From Thiomicrorhabdus sp. Milos-T2 (GTDB lineage: Bacteria > Pseudomonadota > Gammaproteobacteria > Thiomicrospirales > Thiomicrospiraceae), in NCBI RefSeq assembly GCF_000702325.1, contig NZ_KL370891.1, positions 310,001 to 374,000 on the forward strand: 64,000 bases of DNA, read 5' to 3'. Shown here one piece after another: positions 49,053-57,628 of the stretch (positions are counted from its first letter, which is position 1; every line of letters begins with the position of its first letter). A model generated the notes under the pieces. It saw only the letters and a program-made list of their open reading frames with translations. It did not search any database and was not told the origin of the DNA. The position numbers and the translations under genes were made by a program.

Positions 49053-49798
49053 AAGTAATTTGGTTTATTCGCTCAATTTTGTTCGCAATAGGACAAATTT
49101 CAACGTTAGTGGTTTTTTCATTAGTTGGGCAGTTAACTCGTCCATTTTCGTTTAAAACACGTTACCAATTTATGCACTATTGGGCTAAGTTTTGTTTAGT
49201 GTGGGTTCGTTGGACTTGTGGGGTTAAGTATCGTGTGCATGGAGCTGAAAAAATTAACCCAAAAGAAGCTGGCTTAATCCTTGCTAGACATGAGTCAGCA
49301 TGGGAGACGTTTGCTTTTCAGGCGATTTTCCCAAGACAAGCTTATGTGCTAAAGCGTGAACTTCTTAAAATCCCATTTTTTGGTTGGGGTATGGCGTTGC
49401 TTAACCCTATTGCTATTGACCGTGGGGCAGGTAGAAAAGCGTTAAACCAATTGATTAAAGAGGGAACTGAACGACTACAGAATGGTGATTGGGTAGTCAT
49501 TTTCCCTGAGGGGACACGGATGCCGGCTGGAGAGCTTGGTAAAATCAATATTGGTGGGGCAATGTTAGCCACTAAGGCGAAAGCTCCGGTGTATTTAGTG
49601 GCACATAATGCCGGTACCTACTGGCCAAAGAACAGTTTTATTAAACAACCCGGCACCATTGATGTGTACATCAGTGGGCCTTTAAATGTGGCAGAGATGT
49701 CTGCTTCTGATGTTAATCAACAGATAGAGAATTGGCTGAGTCAACATTTAGTAACCGAAAACATGGTTGCAAAAGAGGAGACGGCTAAAACGGAATAA
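49049..49798 (+). CDS. plsC: 1-acylglycerol-3-phosphate acyltransferase (PlsC family)
   Basis: A 249-residue membrane-associated acyltransferase making phosphatidate. A hydrophobic N-terminus is followed by the catalytic H-x4-E/D-type motif RHESAWET (about residue 76) and the glycerophosphate motif FPEGTRMPAGE. It overlaps gmhB by four bases, and its TAA directly abuts the stator gene's ATG. Confidence 0.92.
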   Translation: MKVIWFIRSILFAIGQISTLVVFSLVGQLTRPFSFKTRYQFMHYWAKFCLVWVRWTCGVKYRVHGAEKINPKEAGLILARHESAWETFAFQAIFPRQAYVLKRELLKIPFFGWGMALLNPIAIDRGAGRKALNQLIKEGTERLQNGDWVVIFPEGTRMPAGELGKINIGGAMLATKAKAPVYLVAHNAGTYWPKNSFIKQPGTIDVYISGPLNVAEMSASDVNQQIENWLSQHLVTENMVAKEETAKTE

Positions 49799-50623
49799 AT
49801 GAGTAAATTTGCCACAATATTAGGAATCTTGATTGGCTCAATTATTTTAATATTGAGCATGATTGATTACCAACAAGGCCAGTTCATCTATGCTTTTCTT
49901 AATTGGCAGGGATTAGTCTTAGTTTTAGGTGGTACATTTGCAGCCATTCTCATTAACTACCCGCTTGGTCAAGTGGGCTGTGTCTTTAAAGGTTTTGCCA
50001 AGGTTCTAAGCTCTGAACCTGTGGGTTATAATGATATTATCGAAGAGATGGTCAATCTCAGTCATATCTCAAAACAAAAAGGTCTATTGGGCATAGAAAA
50101 CCAAATTGACCTTATTGAAGACCGCTATTTTCAATTTGCCCTAACTGAAATGTTGGTTTACCAAGATGTGACCATTCTTCGTGAAAGTCTAGAAAACCGT
50201 CTCTTTAATATGCGTTTACGTCATTTATCTTGCCAAGAAGTTTTTGGTAATATGGCTTCTTATGCCCCCGCTTTTGGCATGATGGGTACTGTCATGGGGT
50301 TGATTATTATGATGACCACTCAGGTGGCGGATACCGGTAATCCCTATGGAGGGTCTAATGGCCAAGATATGTTGGGCGGGCTATTAAGTGGTATGGGATT
50401 GGCATTAGTAACCACTTTTTATGGTGTTATGTTTTCTAACCTAGTGTTTATGCCCATTGCAGGCAAGCTTAAAGTGTTAACCGATGCCGAGGTTTTACGC
50501 AATGAAATGATTATTCAAGGAGTCATTGCGTTAAAAAATTCTGAAGCCACCTTGTTAGTAAAAGAAAAACTGTTAGCCTACGTGAATGAGAAGACTAAAC
50601 AAAAGTTTGAATCTTTAAGGTAA
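49799..50623 (+). CDS. MotA/PomA-like stator subunit
   Basis: A 274-residue four-helix ion-channel subunit. Features: MSKFATILGILIGSIILILSM (helix 1), LVLVLGGTFAAILINYPL (helix 2), a cytoplasmic loop at about 60-145, helix 3 ASYAPAFGMMGTVMGLIIMM with the conserved Pro157, and helix 4 MLGGLLSGMGLALVTTFYGVMFSNLVFMPI. It starts directly after plsC and is followed by two MotB-like genes instead of one. It may power motility or another envelope process; no flagellar genes are in the window. Confidence 0.88.
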   Translation: MSKFATILGILIGSIILILSMIDYQQGQFIYAFLNWQGLVLVLGGTFAAILINYPLGQVGCVFKGFAKVLSSEPVGYNDIIEEMVNLSHISKQKGLLGIENQIDLIEDRYFQFALTEMLVYQDVTILRESLENRLFNMRLRHLSCQEVFGNMASYAPAFGMMGTVMGLIIMMTTQVADTGNPYGGSNGQDMLGGLLSGMGLALVTTFYGVMFSNLVFMPIAGKLKVLTDAEVLRNEMIIQGVIALKNSEATLLVKEKLLAYVNEKTKQKFESLR

Positions 50624-50633
50624 GGGGCAATTT

Positions 50634-51443
50634 ATGTCTCTAATGCTAATTTCTCATTTGCTTAAAAACAAACAAAAAAAACTACCAGGCCTGGTAGATT
50701 CACCCGCTGACAATAGCGCTCATGAACTTCAACAGATTAAGCGTAATCGTTTGTGGCTATTAACTTATATTTCATTGTTTACCTCTTTATTAGCCTTTTT
50801 TATTTTAATTATCAGCTTGGTTGAATTAGAAGGCTCAACTCCCAAACGTAACTATCAAAAACTGGTTAATCAATTACATAAAGAAGTGCTTTTTTTAAAA
50901 GATAAACAGGCAATTTCATGGCTGCAAGTTGAAAACACCTTAACCAAAGGGGTTCGTTTAACGCTTACGCCCAATTTAGTTTCAAACACTTCTCTATTTG
51001 CTTCTGCTCGTGCGCAAATAAATCCCCGTTATTTGCCCTATTTACAGAGTATTGCGACTTTAATCTCTGAATTAAATGTAAAGGATTTTACAAAGCGCCA
51101 TGCCAAACTTATTCAGGGTATTGAAGCGGGTTCAGCCAAAGTCAGTTTTATGATTAGAATAGAAGGACATACAGATTCCAACCCTATGGCGGCCAATGCT
51201 CTGTTTAAAAATAATGTTGAGCTGAGTACTTATCGTGCTTATGCGATGATGGAGTGGTTACGTATTCACACAGGGTTACCTAGAAGGTTTTTTGCTATTT
51301 CCGGTTATGGCAGTTTTCATCCATTAACCGCTAACCTGCAAGATGCGGAAAACCGTAGAATTGAAATCTATCTAATTCCTTATATTAAAGAATTGCCGTC
51401 ACTAAATGCGACTAAAAAGCCTACTTCTGAGGTGTTGCCATGA
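50634..51443 (+). CDS. MotB/OmpA-like protein lacking the ion-binding Asp
   Basis: A 269-residue protein with one N-terminal helix (about 41-63: WLLTYISLFTSLLAFFILII) and a C-terminal OmpA/MotB peptidoglycan-binding domain (IRIEGHTDSNP at about 175-184, ENRRIEIYLIP). Aligned by eye with E. coli MotB (YADFMTAMMAFF), the ion-carrying Asp is Ser47. A palindrome copy lies in the codons for LPGLVD before the helix. It overlaps the next MotB-like gene as ATGA. It may be a non-conducting partner in a mixed stator. Confidence 0.82.
   Translation: MSLMLISHLLKNKQKKLPGLVDSPADNSAHELQQIKRNRLWLLTYISLFTSLLAFFILIISLVELEGSTPKRNYQKLVNQLHKEVLFLKDKQAISWLQVENTLTKGVRLTLTPNLVSNTSLFASARAQINPRYLPYLQSIATLISELNVKDFTKRHAKLIQGIEAGSAKVSFMIRIEGHTDSNPMAANALFKNNVELSTYRAYAMMEWLRIHTGLPRRFFAISGYGSFHPLTANLQDAENRRIEIYLIPYIKELPSLNATKKPTSEVLP
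50682..50697. repeat. ACCAGGCCTGGT palindrome, copy 7, inside the MotB-like gene (CTACCAGGCCTGGTAG)
   Basis: Core at 50684-50695, read as L-P-G-L-V (codons A|CCA|GGC|CTG|GT). Its reading frame differs from those of the copies in tusA and the GST-like gene. Confidence 0.88.
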
Positions 51444-52120
51444 ATGTGGTTATGGAAAGAGCTAAGTCCGCTTGGTTGCTTGCATTTGGAGATGTGATTA
51501 CCTTATTAATTACTTTTTTTATTATGACAATTGCTTTAAACAAAGGCGAAATTAGTAAAATTCAAAAATGGGTAGATAAACAAGTTACACAAAGTTATCA
51601 AAAGCTCAGTTTGGAGGTTGAAAAACAAAATTTACAAGTCATTAAAGTCGATAGAACTGCGAGAGGGGTTCTGTTAACCATACAAAGTGATAATGCGTTT
51701 AAAAGTGGCTCTTATCAACCTTCAGAACAACTCAACGCCGAGCTATTATCTTTAGCTAAGGTCATTACAAATATTCCACTCTTAAATATCAATCAGTCAG
51801 CAGAAAATAAAAAGGTCATTGAACAAGCCAAACAAGAAGGTATGCAATGGTATTCAGAGATAAGAATAGAAGGGCATACCGATAATGATCCTATAAACCC
51901 TTTTTCAAGATTACGAAATAACTACTTTTTAAGTACCTTAAGAGCTGAATCGGTTATGCAGGTTTTATATCTTAATAGTGGCCTTCCAGCGCAACAATTT
52001 TCAGTCTCTGGTTATGGAGAATGGCAACCCATTGCAGATAATCGTAGCGAAGAGGGTAAGCGCAAAAATCGCAGAGTAGAAATCTTAATGACAGCAAGTT
52101 TTCAAAAGGACACTCTTTAA
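51440..52120 (+). CDS. MotB/OmpA-like protein with conserved ion-binding Asp
   Basis: A 226-residue MotB-like protein. Its N-terminal helix AWLLAFGDVITLLITFFIMTIAL keeps the Asp (Asp18) in MotB/PomB context. The OmpA-like domain has IRIEGHTDNDP (about 141-151) and KRKNRRVEILM. It is shorter than flagellar MotB and starts within the end of the preceding gene. With the MotA-like protein it should form an ion-conducting unit; the upstream Asp-less paralogue is the unusual part. Confidence 0.85.
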   Translation: MNVVMERAKSAWLLAFGDVITLLITFFIMTIALNKGEISKIQKWVDKQVTQSYQKLSLEVEKQNLQVIKVDRTARGVLLTIQSDNAFKSGSYQPSEQLNAELLSLAKVITNIPLLNINQSAENKKVIEQAKQEGMQWYSEIRIEGHTDNDPINPFSRLRNNYFLSTLRAESVMQVLYLNSGLPAQQFSVSGYGEWQPIADNRSEEGKRKNRRVEILMTASFQKDTL

Positions 52121-52241
52121 TATTCAGGGTATTTTTCTATAAGAGACTTTATATGTAAAAGCTTAGATTTAATCAGACCGCGATTGAGAAGCCTTTTTAA
52201 ATATTAAGCCTTTGCCTTAAATATTGTCACTCAGGCTTCCC

Positions 52242-52271
52242 GTTACTTTTTGCAATTTGGCAAAAAGTAAC
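52242..52271. repeat. Perfect 12-base inverted repeat
   Basis: GTTACTTTTTGC and GCAAAAAGTAAC around AATTTG, followed by CAAAAAACAAACCCCGC. The string is adjacent to the larger foldback and may be part of the same element. Confidence 0.75.
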
Positions 52272-52282
52272 CAAAAAACAAA

Positions 52283-52407
52283 CCCCGCTCCATAAATGGG
52301 CAAGTTCTAAGCTTGTGAACTGAAAACGCTGAACTCGCTTCGCTCAAACAGCAGCGTTTTTTTACCGTTCACTACGCTAAGAACCTTGCACCATTTATTA
52401 CAAGGGG
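52283..52407. repeat. 125-base imperfect foldback
   Basis: From outside in, CCCC/GGGG, ATAAATGG/CCATTTAT, CAAG-TTCT-AAG/CTAAGAACCTTG, GTGAAC/GTTCAC and AACGCTG/CAGCGTT pair across the centre. The inner hairpin ends in seven T's, so it may also terminate the stator operon. It differs in sequence from the 159-bp element. Confidence 0.7.
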
Positions 52408-52557
52408 ACTTATGGCGTTTGTCCAAGCTTCAATATTAAGCACCATAAAAATGAAAAATAATTCTAATCTCATTATTATTGATTATTAAATTAGAATAAT
52501 AATTGACGATTGTTCGGTCAGATTTAGTTCAAATTTTTACACTTTATATTAGCTTAC

Positions 52558-52573
52558 TTACCAGGCCTGGTAA
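52558..52573. repeat. ACCAGGCCTGGT palindrome, copy 8 (TTACCAGGCCTGGTAA)
   Basis: Sixteen-base perfect palindrome between the stator operon and the chemoreceptor. Core at 52560-52571. Confidence 0.9.
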
Positions 52574-52703
52574 TCATGGGGTTGTTCTTTATCTGAGTGA
52601 TTACTCTAAACAAAACTGAACTAAACTAGCTCAATCATCACTAGGTTGACGCTTGTTGGTTAGGAGAGTGGTGAAACTTGGGACTCTATTTTCTAGAGAC
52701 AAT

Positions 52704-52728
52704 AAAAAAGCCTGTGTAAACAGGCTTT
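52704..52728 (-). terminator. Terminator of the split chemoreceptor gene
   Basis: AAAGCCTG and CAGGCTTT around TGTAAA; on the minus strand the hairpin is followed by TTTTTTATT. Confidence 0.82.
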
Positions 52729-52806
52729 AAGTGAGGGCTAATTAAGACTCATGGGTAACTATAAGCTTTACCGTTATAGCTTAGTTAGCATTATTTGTTA
52801 ACTGAG

Positions 52807-54360
52807 TTAAGATGTTGTTTCAAATTGACGAACGCTTTCAGATAATGAATCTACTTCTTCAACCACTGTATTGGCAGAGTTCAATGCTTGATTCGCGATT
52901 TGAACATTTTGTTGAGTTGTCTTATCCATGTCTGAAATTTGTTGGTTTAGATTTGAAATGCTATTGGCTTGTTCTAAACTCATTGAAGCCATTTCTGAAA
53001 TCATTTCACTGACACTATTAATCTCAGTATTGATTTCGCTTAAGGCATTACCCGATTTTTCAACCATCTCCGTTCCAGACTCAATCGCATTTACCGTTGT
53101 ATCAATTAAACCTCTAATTTCTTTAGCGGCATCGGCTGATTTTTGGGCAAGGGTACGAACCTCTCCGGCAACAACGGCAAACCCTCTACCTTGTTCTCCA
53201 GCTCTTGCGGCTTCAACTGCGGCGTTTAATGCAAGTAAGTTGGTTTGGAAAGCAATGCTATCAATTAAGCCGACAATTTCAGCAATTTTTTGACTAGAGT
53301 TTTGAATGCTGCGCATTGACTCAATGGTGTTATTCATAACAGAAACACCTTCCTGTGCTTGAGTACGTGCGCTGTTAGAAAGTTTATTGGCTTGGTTTGC
53401 ACTATCCGCCGACTGCTTAACTTCATGAGTAATGCTTTCCATGGTATCTGCCGTATGCTGAAGTTGTGAGGCTTGACTAGAAAGACTGTTTGATAAGGTT
53501 ACGCTGTCTCCTGAAATGCTTTGAGAGGCTTGCTGTAACATTCCATTCATTTGAGTCACATTGTGAATAAGACCGTTTAAGCTGCCAAATGCTGAGTTGA
53601 TTCCTTGTTTAATAATGTTAAGTTCACCTTTGTATTCCCCTTGAATCAATTGGCTCAAGCGGCCTGTACTTAAACGTTCAGAAGCTTGGTTTATTTCCGT
53701 AAAGGCATTTTGAACATTGTCTAAGGCGCTGTTTACATCATTTTTAAGCATCGCCAATTGTCCATGAGCCTCAATCTCAATACGTTGACTAAAGTCACCA
53801 TTTGATAGCGCAGTCATAACTCCGGTTAAACGAGAAATAATAGCTTCCGTCCCCTGCATAGCGTGGTCTACTTTATCACGAAGCTGACCTTTAACTTGTG
53901 GGTTCATGCGTACTGAAAAATCACCATTACTGAGTCCATCCATAATTTCTTCAAGACTGTTCATAGTATGGGTAACACTTTCTGCACTGTGGTTTACGGA
54001 CTCTTTTAAGATATTAATATCCCCTGCAAATTCTTGTTTGATACGTTGATCAAACTGACCCGCAGCAATGGCACTCATAACATCGTTAATTTGAGAAAAA
54101 GCCGCTTGAATTGAGCTCAATAACTTATTGGTTGCTAATACGGAAGGGTGAGATTCATGGTCTGAAATACGAGCAGAAAAGTCTGAATCTTCTGATACTT
54201 GGTTAATGGTCTTCATTACCGTATTTGAAACATCTGCTTCTCGTTTCATTATTATTGAATAGTAAACAAGCACTGTGGCTTCAATGACAACAAAAAGAGC
54301 GTGTAAGAAAGTGATTCCCCAATTACAGTCATAGTTGAAAAGCATAATGGGCATACCCCC
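52807..54360 (-). pseudogene. Membrane chemoreceptor, C-terminal part (split by IS)
   Basis: The 3' part of a methyl-accepting chemotaxis protein interrupted at 54361. After the junction ([38 protein letters not shown]) it has a string of at least three HAMP-like units (each ending in patterns such as [15 protein letters not shown] and [15 protein letters not shown]), then the signalling hairpin with [43 protein letters not shown]. The open frame now begins inside the IS, giving a foreign N-terminus. It joins in frame to 55631-56043 if the IS and one 11-bp duplication are removed. Confidence 0.92.
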
Positions 54361-55630
54361 ACAGCTGTCCCACTTAGCTAAAATGAAAAAGCCTGAATCC
54401 ATACAGATTGTTACAATGTAAGTACCACCAAACATATGTAATAACAGAGGATTCAGACTATGAGCTTTCATAATACAGTATTATCACAAGTCTTAAAAAT
54501 GTTTCCGAGACTTGAATTTGAAAAGCTTTCAAGCATTCATGATGGGAAAAGACGAAGTGACGCTTTAAGTCGCTGGTCTCAATTTGCAGCCTTGGCGATT
54601 GGCCAGATAGGTGCACGCCATAGCCTTCGAGATATTGAAGCCACAATAGAGTCACAACCCCAACAGCAATATCATTTAGGCAGCCAAAAAATAAAACGCA
54701 CGACATTCAGTCGAGCCAATGAAAAGCTAGATTATCAGTTCTATTCTGACTTGTTTTCTAAGCTTTACAAACAATGCTCTCAGCACTCACCAAAACATAA
54801 TTTCAGATTCAAATCAAAGCTATTCTCGTTGGATGGTTCTCTTATTGATCTTTCCATGAAGCTTTTTCCATGGGCGGATTACAATAAGAAAAAATCAGCC
54901 ATGAAACTGCATATTGGACTTGATCATGATGGCCTTATCCCAGCTTTTGCATCCTTAACAGGAGCCAAAGAGTCTGAAATGAAACAAGTTGATTTATGGA
55001 AGTTTCCAAAGGGAAGTGTACTCGTTTTTGACAAAGGTTATAACAACTTCAGCTGGCACAAAGCCTTGAGTTCAAAAGGGTTGGTATGGGTAACAAGAAT
55101 CCGAGGCAATGCAAAGTATAAAGTTGTAAAAACGTTACCGACGACAAAAAACTTAAACATTATTTCTGATCAGATCATTGAATACACTGGACAGAAATCC
55201 CTTAGAGAAAACTTACCCGCTATTCGCTTAGTGAATTATTACGACCCCGTCACGCAAAAAGATTATCAGTTTATTACCAATCAAATGAACTGGTCAGCTC
55301 AGACAATTGCAGATATATATAAAGAGCGTTGGCAGGTAGAACTCTTCTTTAAATGGATCAAACAAAATCTAAAAATCAAAGCTTTTTTAGGTAACTCTAA
55401 AAATGCGGTAATGACTCAAATCATGGCCGCATTATGTGTTTATTTGATTATCGCTTTTCTTAAGTTTCAATCAGGATCGAAAAAGAGTTTTCAGCAGATT
55501 TTAAGATTACTACAAATGAATCTATTTATTAGAAGGCCGTTAATAGAACTTTTGAAGCCACCACCTAATGTAGAAAACGTGAGGCCCCAAATGAGTTTAG
55601 GCTTGGTGAGAAATTAAGTGGGACAGCAGT
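54361..55630 (+). mobile_element. IS4-family insertion sequence, 1270 bp, copy B, inside a chemoreceptor gene
   Basis: Ends ACAGCTGTCCCACTTA and (inward from the right) ACTGCTGTCCCACTTA. An 11-bp duplication GGCATACCCCC flanks it (54350-54360, 55631-55641). The clean duplication and intact transposase mark a recent insertion. The length equals that of copy A. Confidence 0.95.
54460..55617 (+). CDS. IS4-family transposase (1270-bp IS, copy B)
   Basis: A 385-residue DDE transposase, intact. Catalytic D residues lie in [13 protein letters not shown] and [14 protein letters not shown]; the YREK-type E is in [26 protein letters not shown]. An N-terminal DUF4372-like region is present. A ribosome site AGAGG precedes the ATG. 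It could supply transposase to the mutated copy A. Confidence 0.95.
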   Translation: MSFHNTVLSQVLKMFPRLEFEKLSSIHDGKRRSDALSRWSQFAALAIGQIGARHSLRDIEATIESQPQQQYHLGSQKIKRTTFSRANEKLDYQFYSDLFSKLYKQCSQHSPKHNFRFKSKLFSLDGSLIDLSMKLFPWADYNKKKSAMKLHIGLDHDGLIPAFASLTGAKESEMKQVDLWKFPKGSVLVFDKGYNNFSWHKALSSKGLVWVTRIRGNAKYKVVKTLPTTKNLNIISDQIIEYTGQKSLRENLPAIRLVNYYDPVTQKDYQFITNQMNWSAQTIADIYKERWQVELFFKWIKQNLKIKAFLGNSKNAVMTQIMAALCVYLIIAFLKFQSGSKKSFQQILRLLQMNLFIRRPLIELLKPPPNVENVRPQMSLGLVRN

Positions 55631-56043
55631 GGCATACCCCCTATTTCAACTTGGTTAAGTTGTAAATAAGTAAGCAATAAATGGTGTACAGCGCCAACAG
55701 CCGCAGCAACGACAACGACTAACCAGTCTTTATAAAGCAGCAAGAAGGCTAGCCCAACAAAGATATGAAAGTGCATCTCTATGCGTCCCATTTCGGTTTG
55801 AATAAGGGTTGCAGAATAGAGCATTATAAAAACACCGCTAAGAATACCAAAACCTCTAGTGCCTCTTAGGGTAAAGTAACTTAGCAACGTTAAAGCAGCA
55901 ATGACAACGGTCATAGGTATAGCAAAGCTAAAAGTGTCATAATTGATAGGTGCTAATAGAGCCACAAAAGGGATGTGAGCAAGAAGTATAAACAGCATCT
56001 TTTTATCTGCTGAGAGTAGAGCAGGGTCTTTAGCTTGACTCAT
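55631..56043 (-). pseudogene. Membrane chemoreceptor, N-terminal part (split by IS)
   Basis: From the ATG at 56043 (TTTGGAG upstream), 138 codons encode a cytoplasmic leader and about five membrane helices (MLFILLAHIPFVALLAPI; FAIPMTVVIAALTLLSYF; GFGILSGVFIMLYSATLI; MHFHIFVGLAFLLLY; WLVVVVAAAVGAVHHLLLTYLQL). The pattern EMHFHIF...VHHLLL, continued after the IS by CNWG...HALFVVIE, recurs in chemoreceptors and cyclases of this type. Its His residues could bind a metal or haem, which is inference. The frame ends at the IS junction GGMP. Confidence 0.9.
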
Positions 56044-56144
56044 GGAAATCTCCAAAGTTAATTTTTAAAACGCCTTTTAAATGGCTTTTTTTAAGTTTAA
56101 GTTTAGGTTAAGTTAAGTTTAAGTTAATGTTGTAAACGTGCGGT

Positions 56145-56762
56145 TTACGATTTTTCTGCATACTGCGCTCTAAGTAGATTTAAATCTTCAATGACTTTGT
56201 CATAACGTAAATAAGTATTTTGATAAACCATTCTAATCTGTCCATCCGGGTCAATTAAAAAGATATTTCCTGGATGAGAAATCTCATAATCTTTGCCTTT
56301 TTCGGTACTGCCATCAGCAAAAAAGTAGGCTTTGTAGGAGCTGGCTACTTTTTGTATTTCTTGCATGCTAGTTGCGGTTAGTGCAAAAAAGTTTTTACCA
56401 AATTGATTAAAATAATCATTTAGCATTTCATTGGTATCTCGTTTTGGATCCATCGTGACAAAAATAAAATCTAAATCGGTGTTGTCCGTTTGGTGGTTAA
56501 TATTAAACATGACACCAACTTGGTTATGACAAACTTTGTCGCAGTTCAAATAGCCAAAATATAAAAACGTAAACTTACCTCTATGCTCCGCTAAGCGGTG
56601 GGGCTGGTTCTGTGTATCTAATAAGGTAAATCCAGGAGCCGGGTTATTCTCTTCACGGCCATAATATGGCCCTGTTTCTACCCAATAAAAAACCATAGGC
56701 ATTAAGAGCATAACTAATAGAGTTAAGCCCAATAGACCTAAAAACAGCGGTTTACGTTTCAT
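56145..56762 (-). CDS. SCO1/SenC-family copper chaperone
   Basis: A 205-residue membrane-anchored thioredoxin-fold protein for cytochrome oxidase Cu-A assembly or redox control. One N-terminal helix (about 5-28) is followed by the domain with the metal-binding CxxxC (CDKVC, Cys74 and Cys78) and the third ligand His163 in ISHPGNIFLIDPDG. The ATG at 56762 has TTTGGAA upstream; a GTG at 56801 has no ribosome site. Confidence 0.92.
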   Translation of the reverse strand: MKRKPLFLGLLGLTLLVMLLMPMVFYWVETGPYYGREENNPAPGFTLLDTQNQPHRLAEHRGKFTFLYFGYLNCDKVCHNQVGVMFNINHQTDNTDLDFIFVTMDPKRDTNEMLNDYFNQFGKNFFALTATSMQEIQKVASSYKAYFFADGSTEKGKDYEISHPGNIFLIDPDGQIRMVYQNTYLRYDKVIEDLNLLRAQYAEKS

Positions 56763-56899
56763 TAAAATTCCAAAGAACCCTTTTGCTAAAAAAGAAGACA
56801 CTGAAGCTATTGTAGGTTAGCTCTTATGGCAATATATGACTTTTCAGTCTTCAATTAAGCGTTTTTTATTTGTGTTTTGCATTAAAGCAATGAGTATGC

Positions 56900-57589
56900 C
56901 TATAACTGCCAATTGATAGGAGATTTATGATGCTGTTGTAGATATTGATTGGTTTTAGAAAAAGGTTTGCTTCCAAAGAAACCACGATAGGCGGATAGAG
57001 GCGACGGATGAGGGCTTTCAATCACTAAATGTTTTTGGCGATTAATCATTTTTCCTTTTTTCTGTGCGTAGGCTCCCCATAAAATAAACACAGTATTTGC
57101 AGTGTGTTCATTAAGGGTGGCAATAATGGTATCGATAAATTTTTCCCAACCTTTATTTTGATGAGAGTTTGCTTGACCCGCTTCAACGGTTAATACCGCA
57201 TTAATCAGTAAAACGCCTTGTTCAGCCCAGGGTTGTAAATAGCCGGTATGTTGATTATTCACCCCTAAATCTGTTTCAAGTTCTTTGTTTATATTAAGTA
57301 AAGATTTAGGCAAAGGCTTTACATTGGGCTGCACAGAAAAGCATAAACCATGAGCATGTCCAGGCGTTGGATAAGGATCTTGTCCTAAAATAACCACCTT
57401 AACCTTATCCAACGGCGTACTATTTAAACCACTAAACCAATCATTTTCTTTAGGTAAAATCTGTTTACCTAATTGCTTTTCAGATACTAAAAAAGCCTTA
57501 AGTTGTTGCATATAAGGTTTATTAAACTCTGGCTCAAGGTAAGGTAACCAACTATGGTCAATCTTAATTGCGGTATTTTCTTTTAGCAT
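56900..57589 (-). CDS. ung: Uracil-DNA glycosylase
   Basis: A 229-residue family-1 UDG removing uracil from DNA. The water-activating motif is VILGQDPYPTPGHAHGLCFSV and the minor-groove loop is ESPHPSPLSAYRGFFGSKPFS. The start codon is embedded in a remnant of the 159-bp foldback, which also supplies the sequence just upstream; a ribosome site is only weak there (GAGTAAAA). Confidence 0.96.
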   Translation of the reverse strand: MLKENTAIKIDHSWLPYLEPEFNKPYMQQLKAFLVSEKQLGKQILPKENDWFSGLNSTPLDKVKVVILGQDPYPTPGHAHGLCFSVQPNVKPLPKSLLNINKELETDLGVNNQHTGYLQPWAEQGVLLINAVLTVEAGQANSHQNKGWEKFIDTIIATLNEHTANTVFILWGAYAQKKGKMINRQKHLVIESPHPSPLSAYRGFFGSKPFSKTNQYLQQHHKSPINWQL

Positions 57590-57622
57590 TTTTACTCGTG
57601 CATAATCTCGCGCAAAGGTCTC
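57587..57622. repeat. Half of the 159-bp foldback over the ung start
   Basis: CATTTTTACTCGTGCATAAT followed by CTCGCGCAAAGGTCTC matches the right end of the element. The left half is missing. The leading CAT is the ung start codon on the minus strand. Confidence 0.75.
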
Positions 57623-57628
57623 TTCTAT

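Larger units (their letters stand above)
52121..52806. other. 686-base intergenic region with foldback, palindrome and terminator
   Basis: Contains a 12-base-arm hairpin at 52242, a long foldback at 52283-52407, an ATTCTAAT/ATTAGAAT dyad at about 52460-52500, a palindrome copy at 52558, and the chemoreceptor's terminator at 52704. No coding frame is convincing. Confidence 0.7.

Noticed and set aside
49799-52120. Zorya-type defence system (MotA/MotB-like ZorAB)
   Set aside because: The MotA-like protein is 274 residues with no long cytoplasmic tail as in ZorA, and no ZorC/D/E-like helicase or nuclease gene is adjacent; the neighbours are gmhB and plsC.
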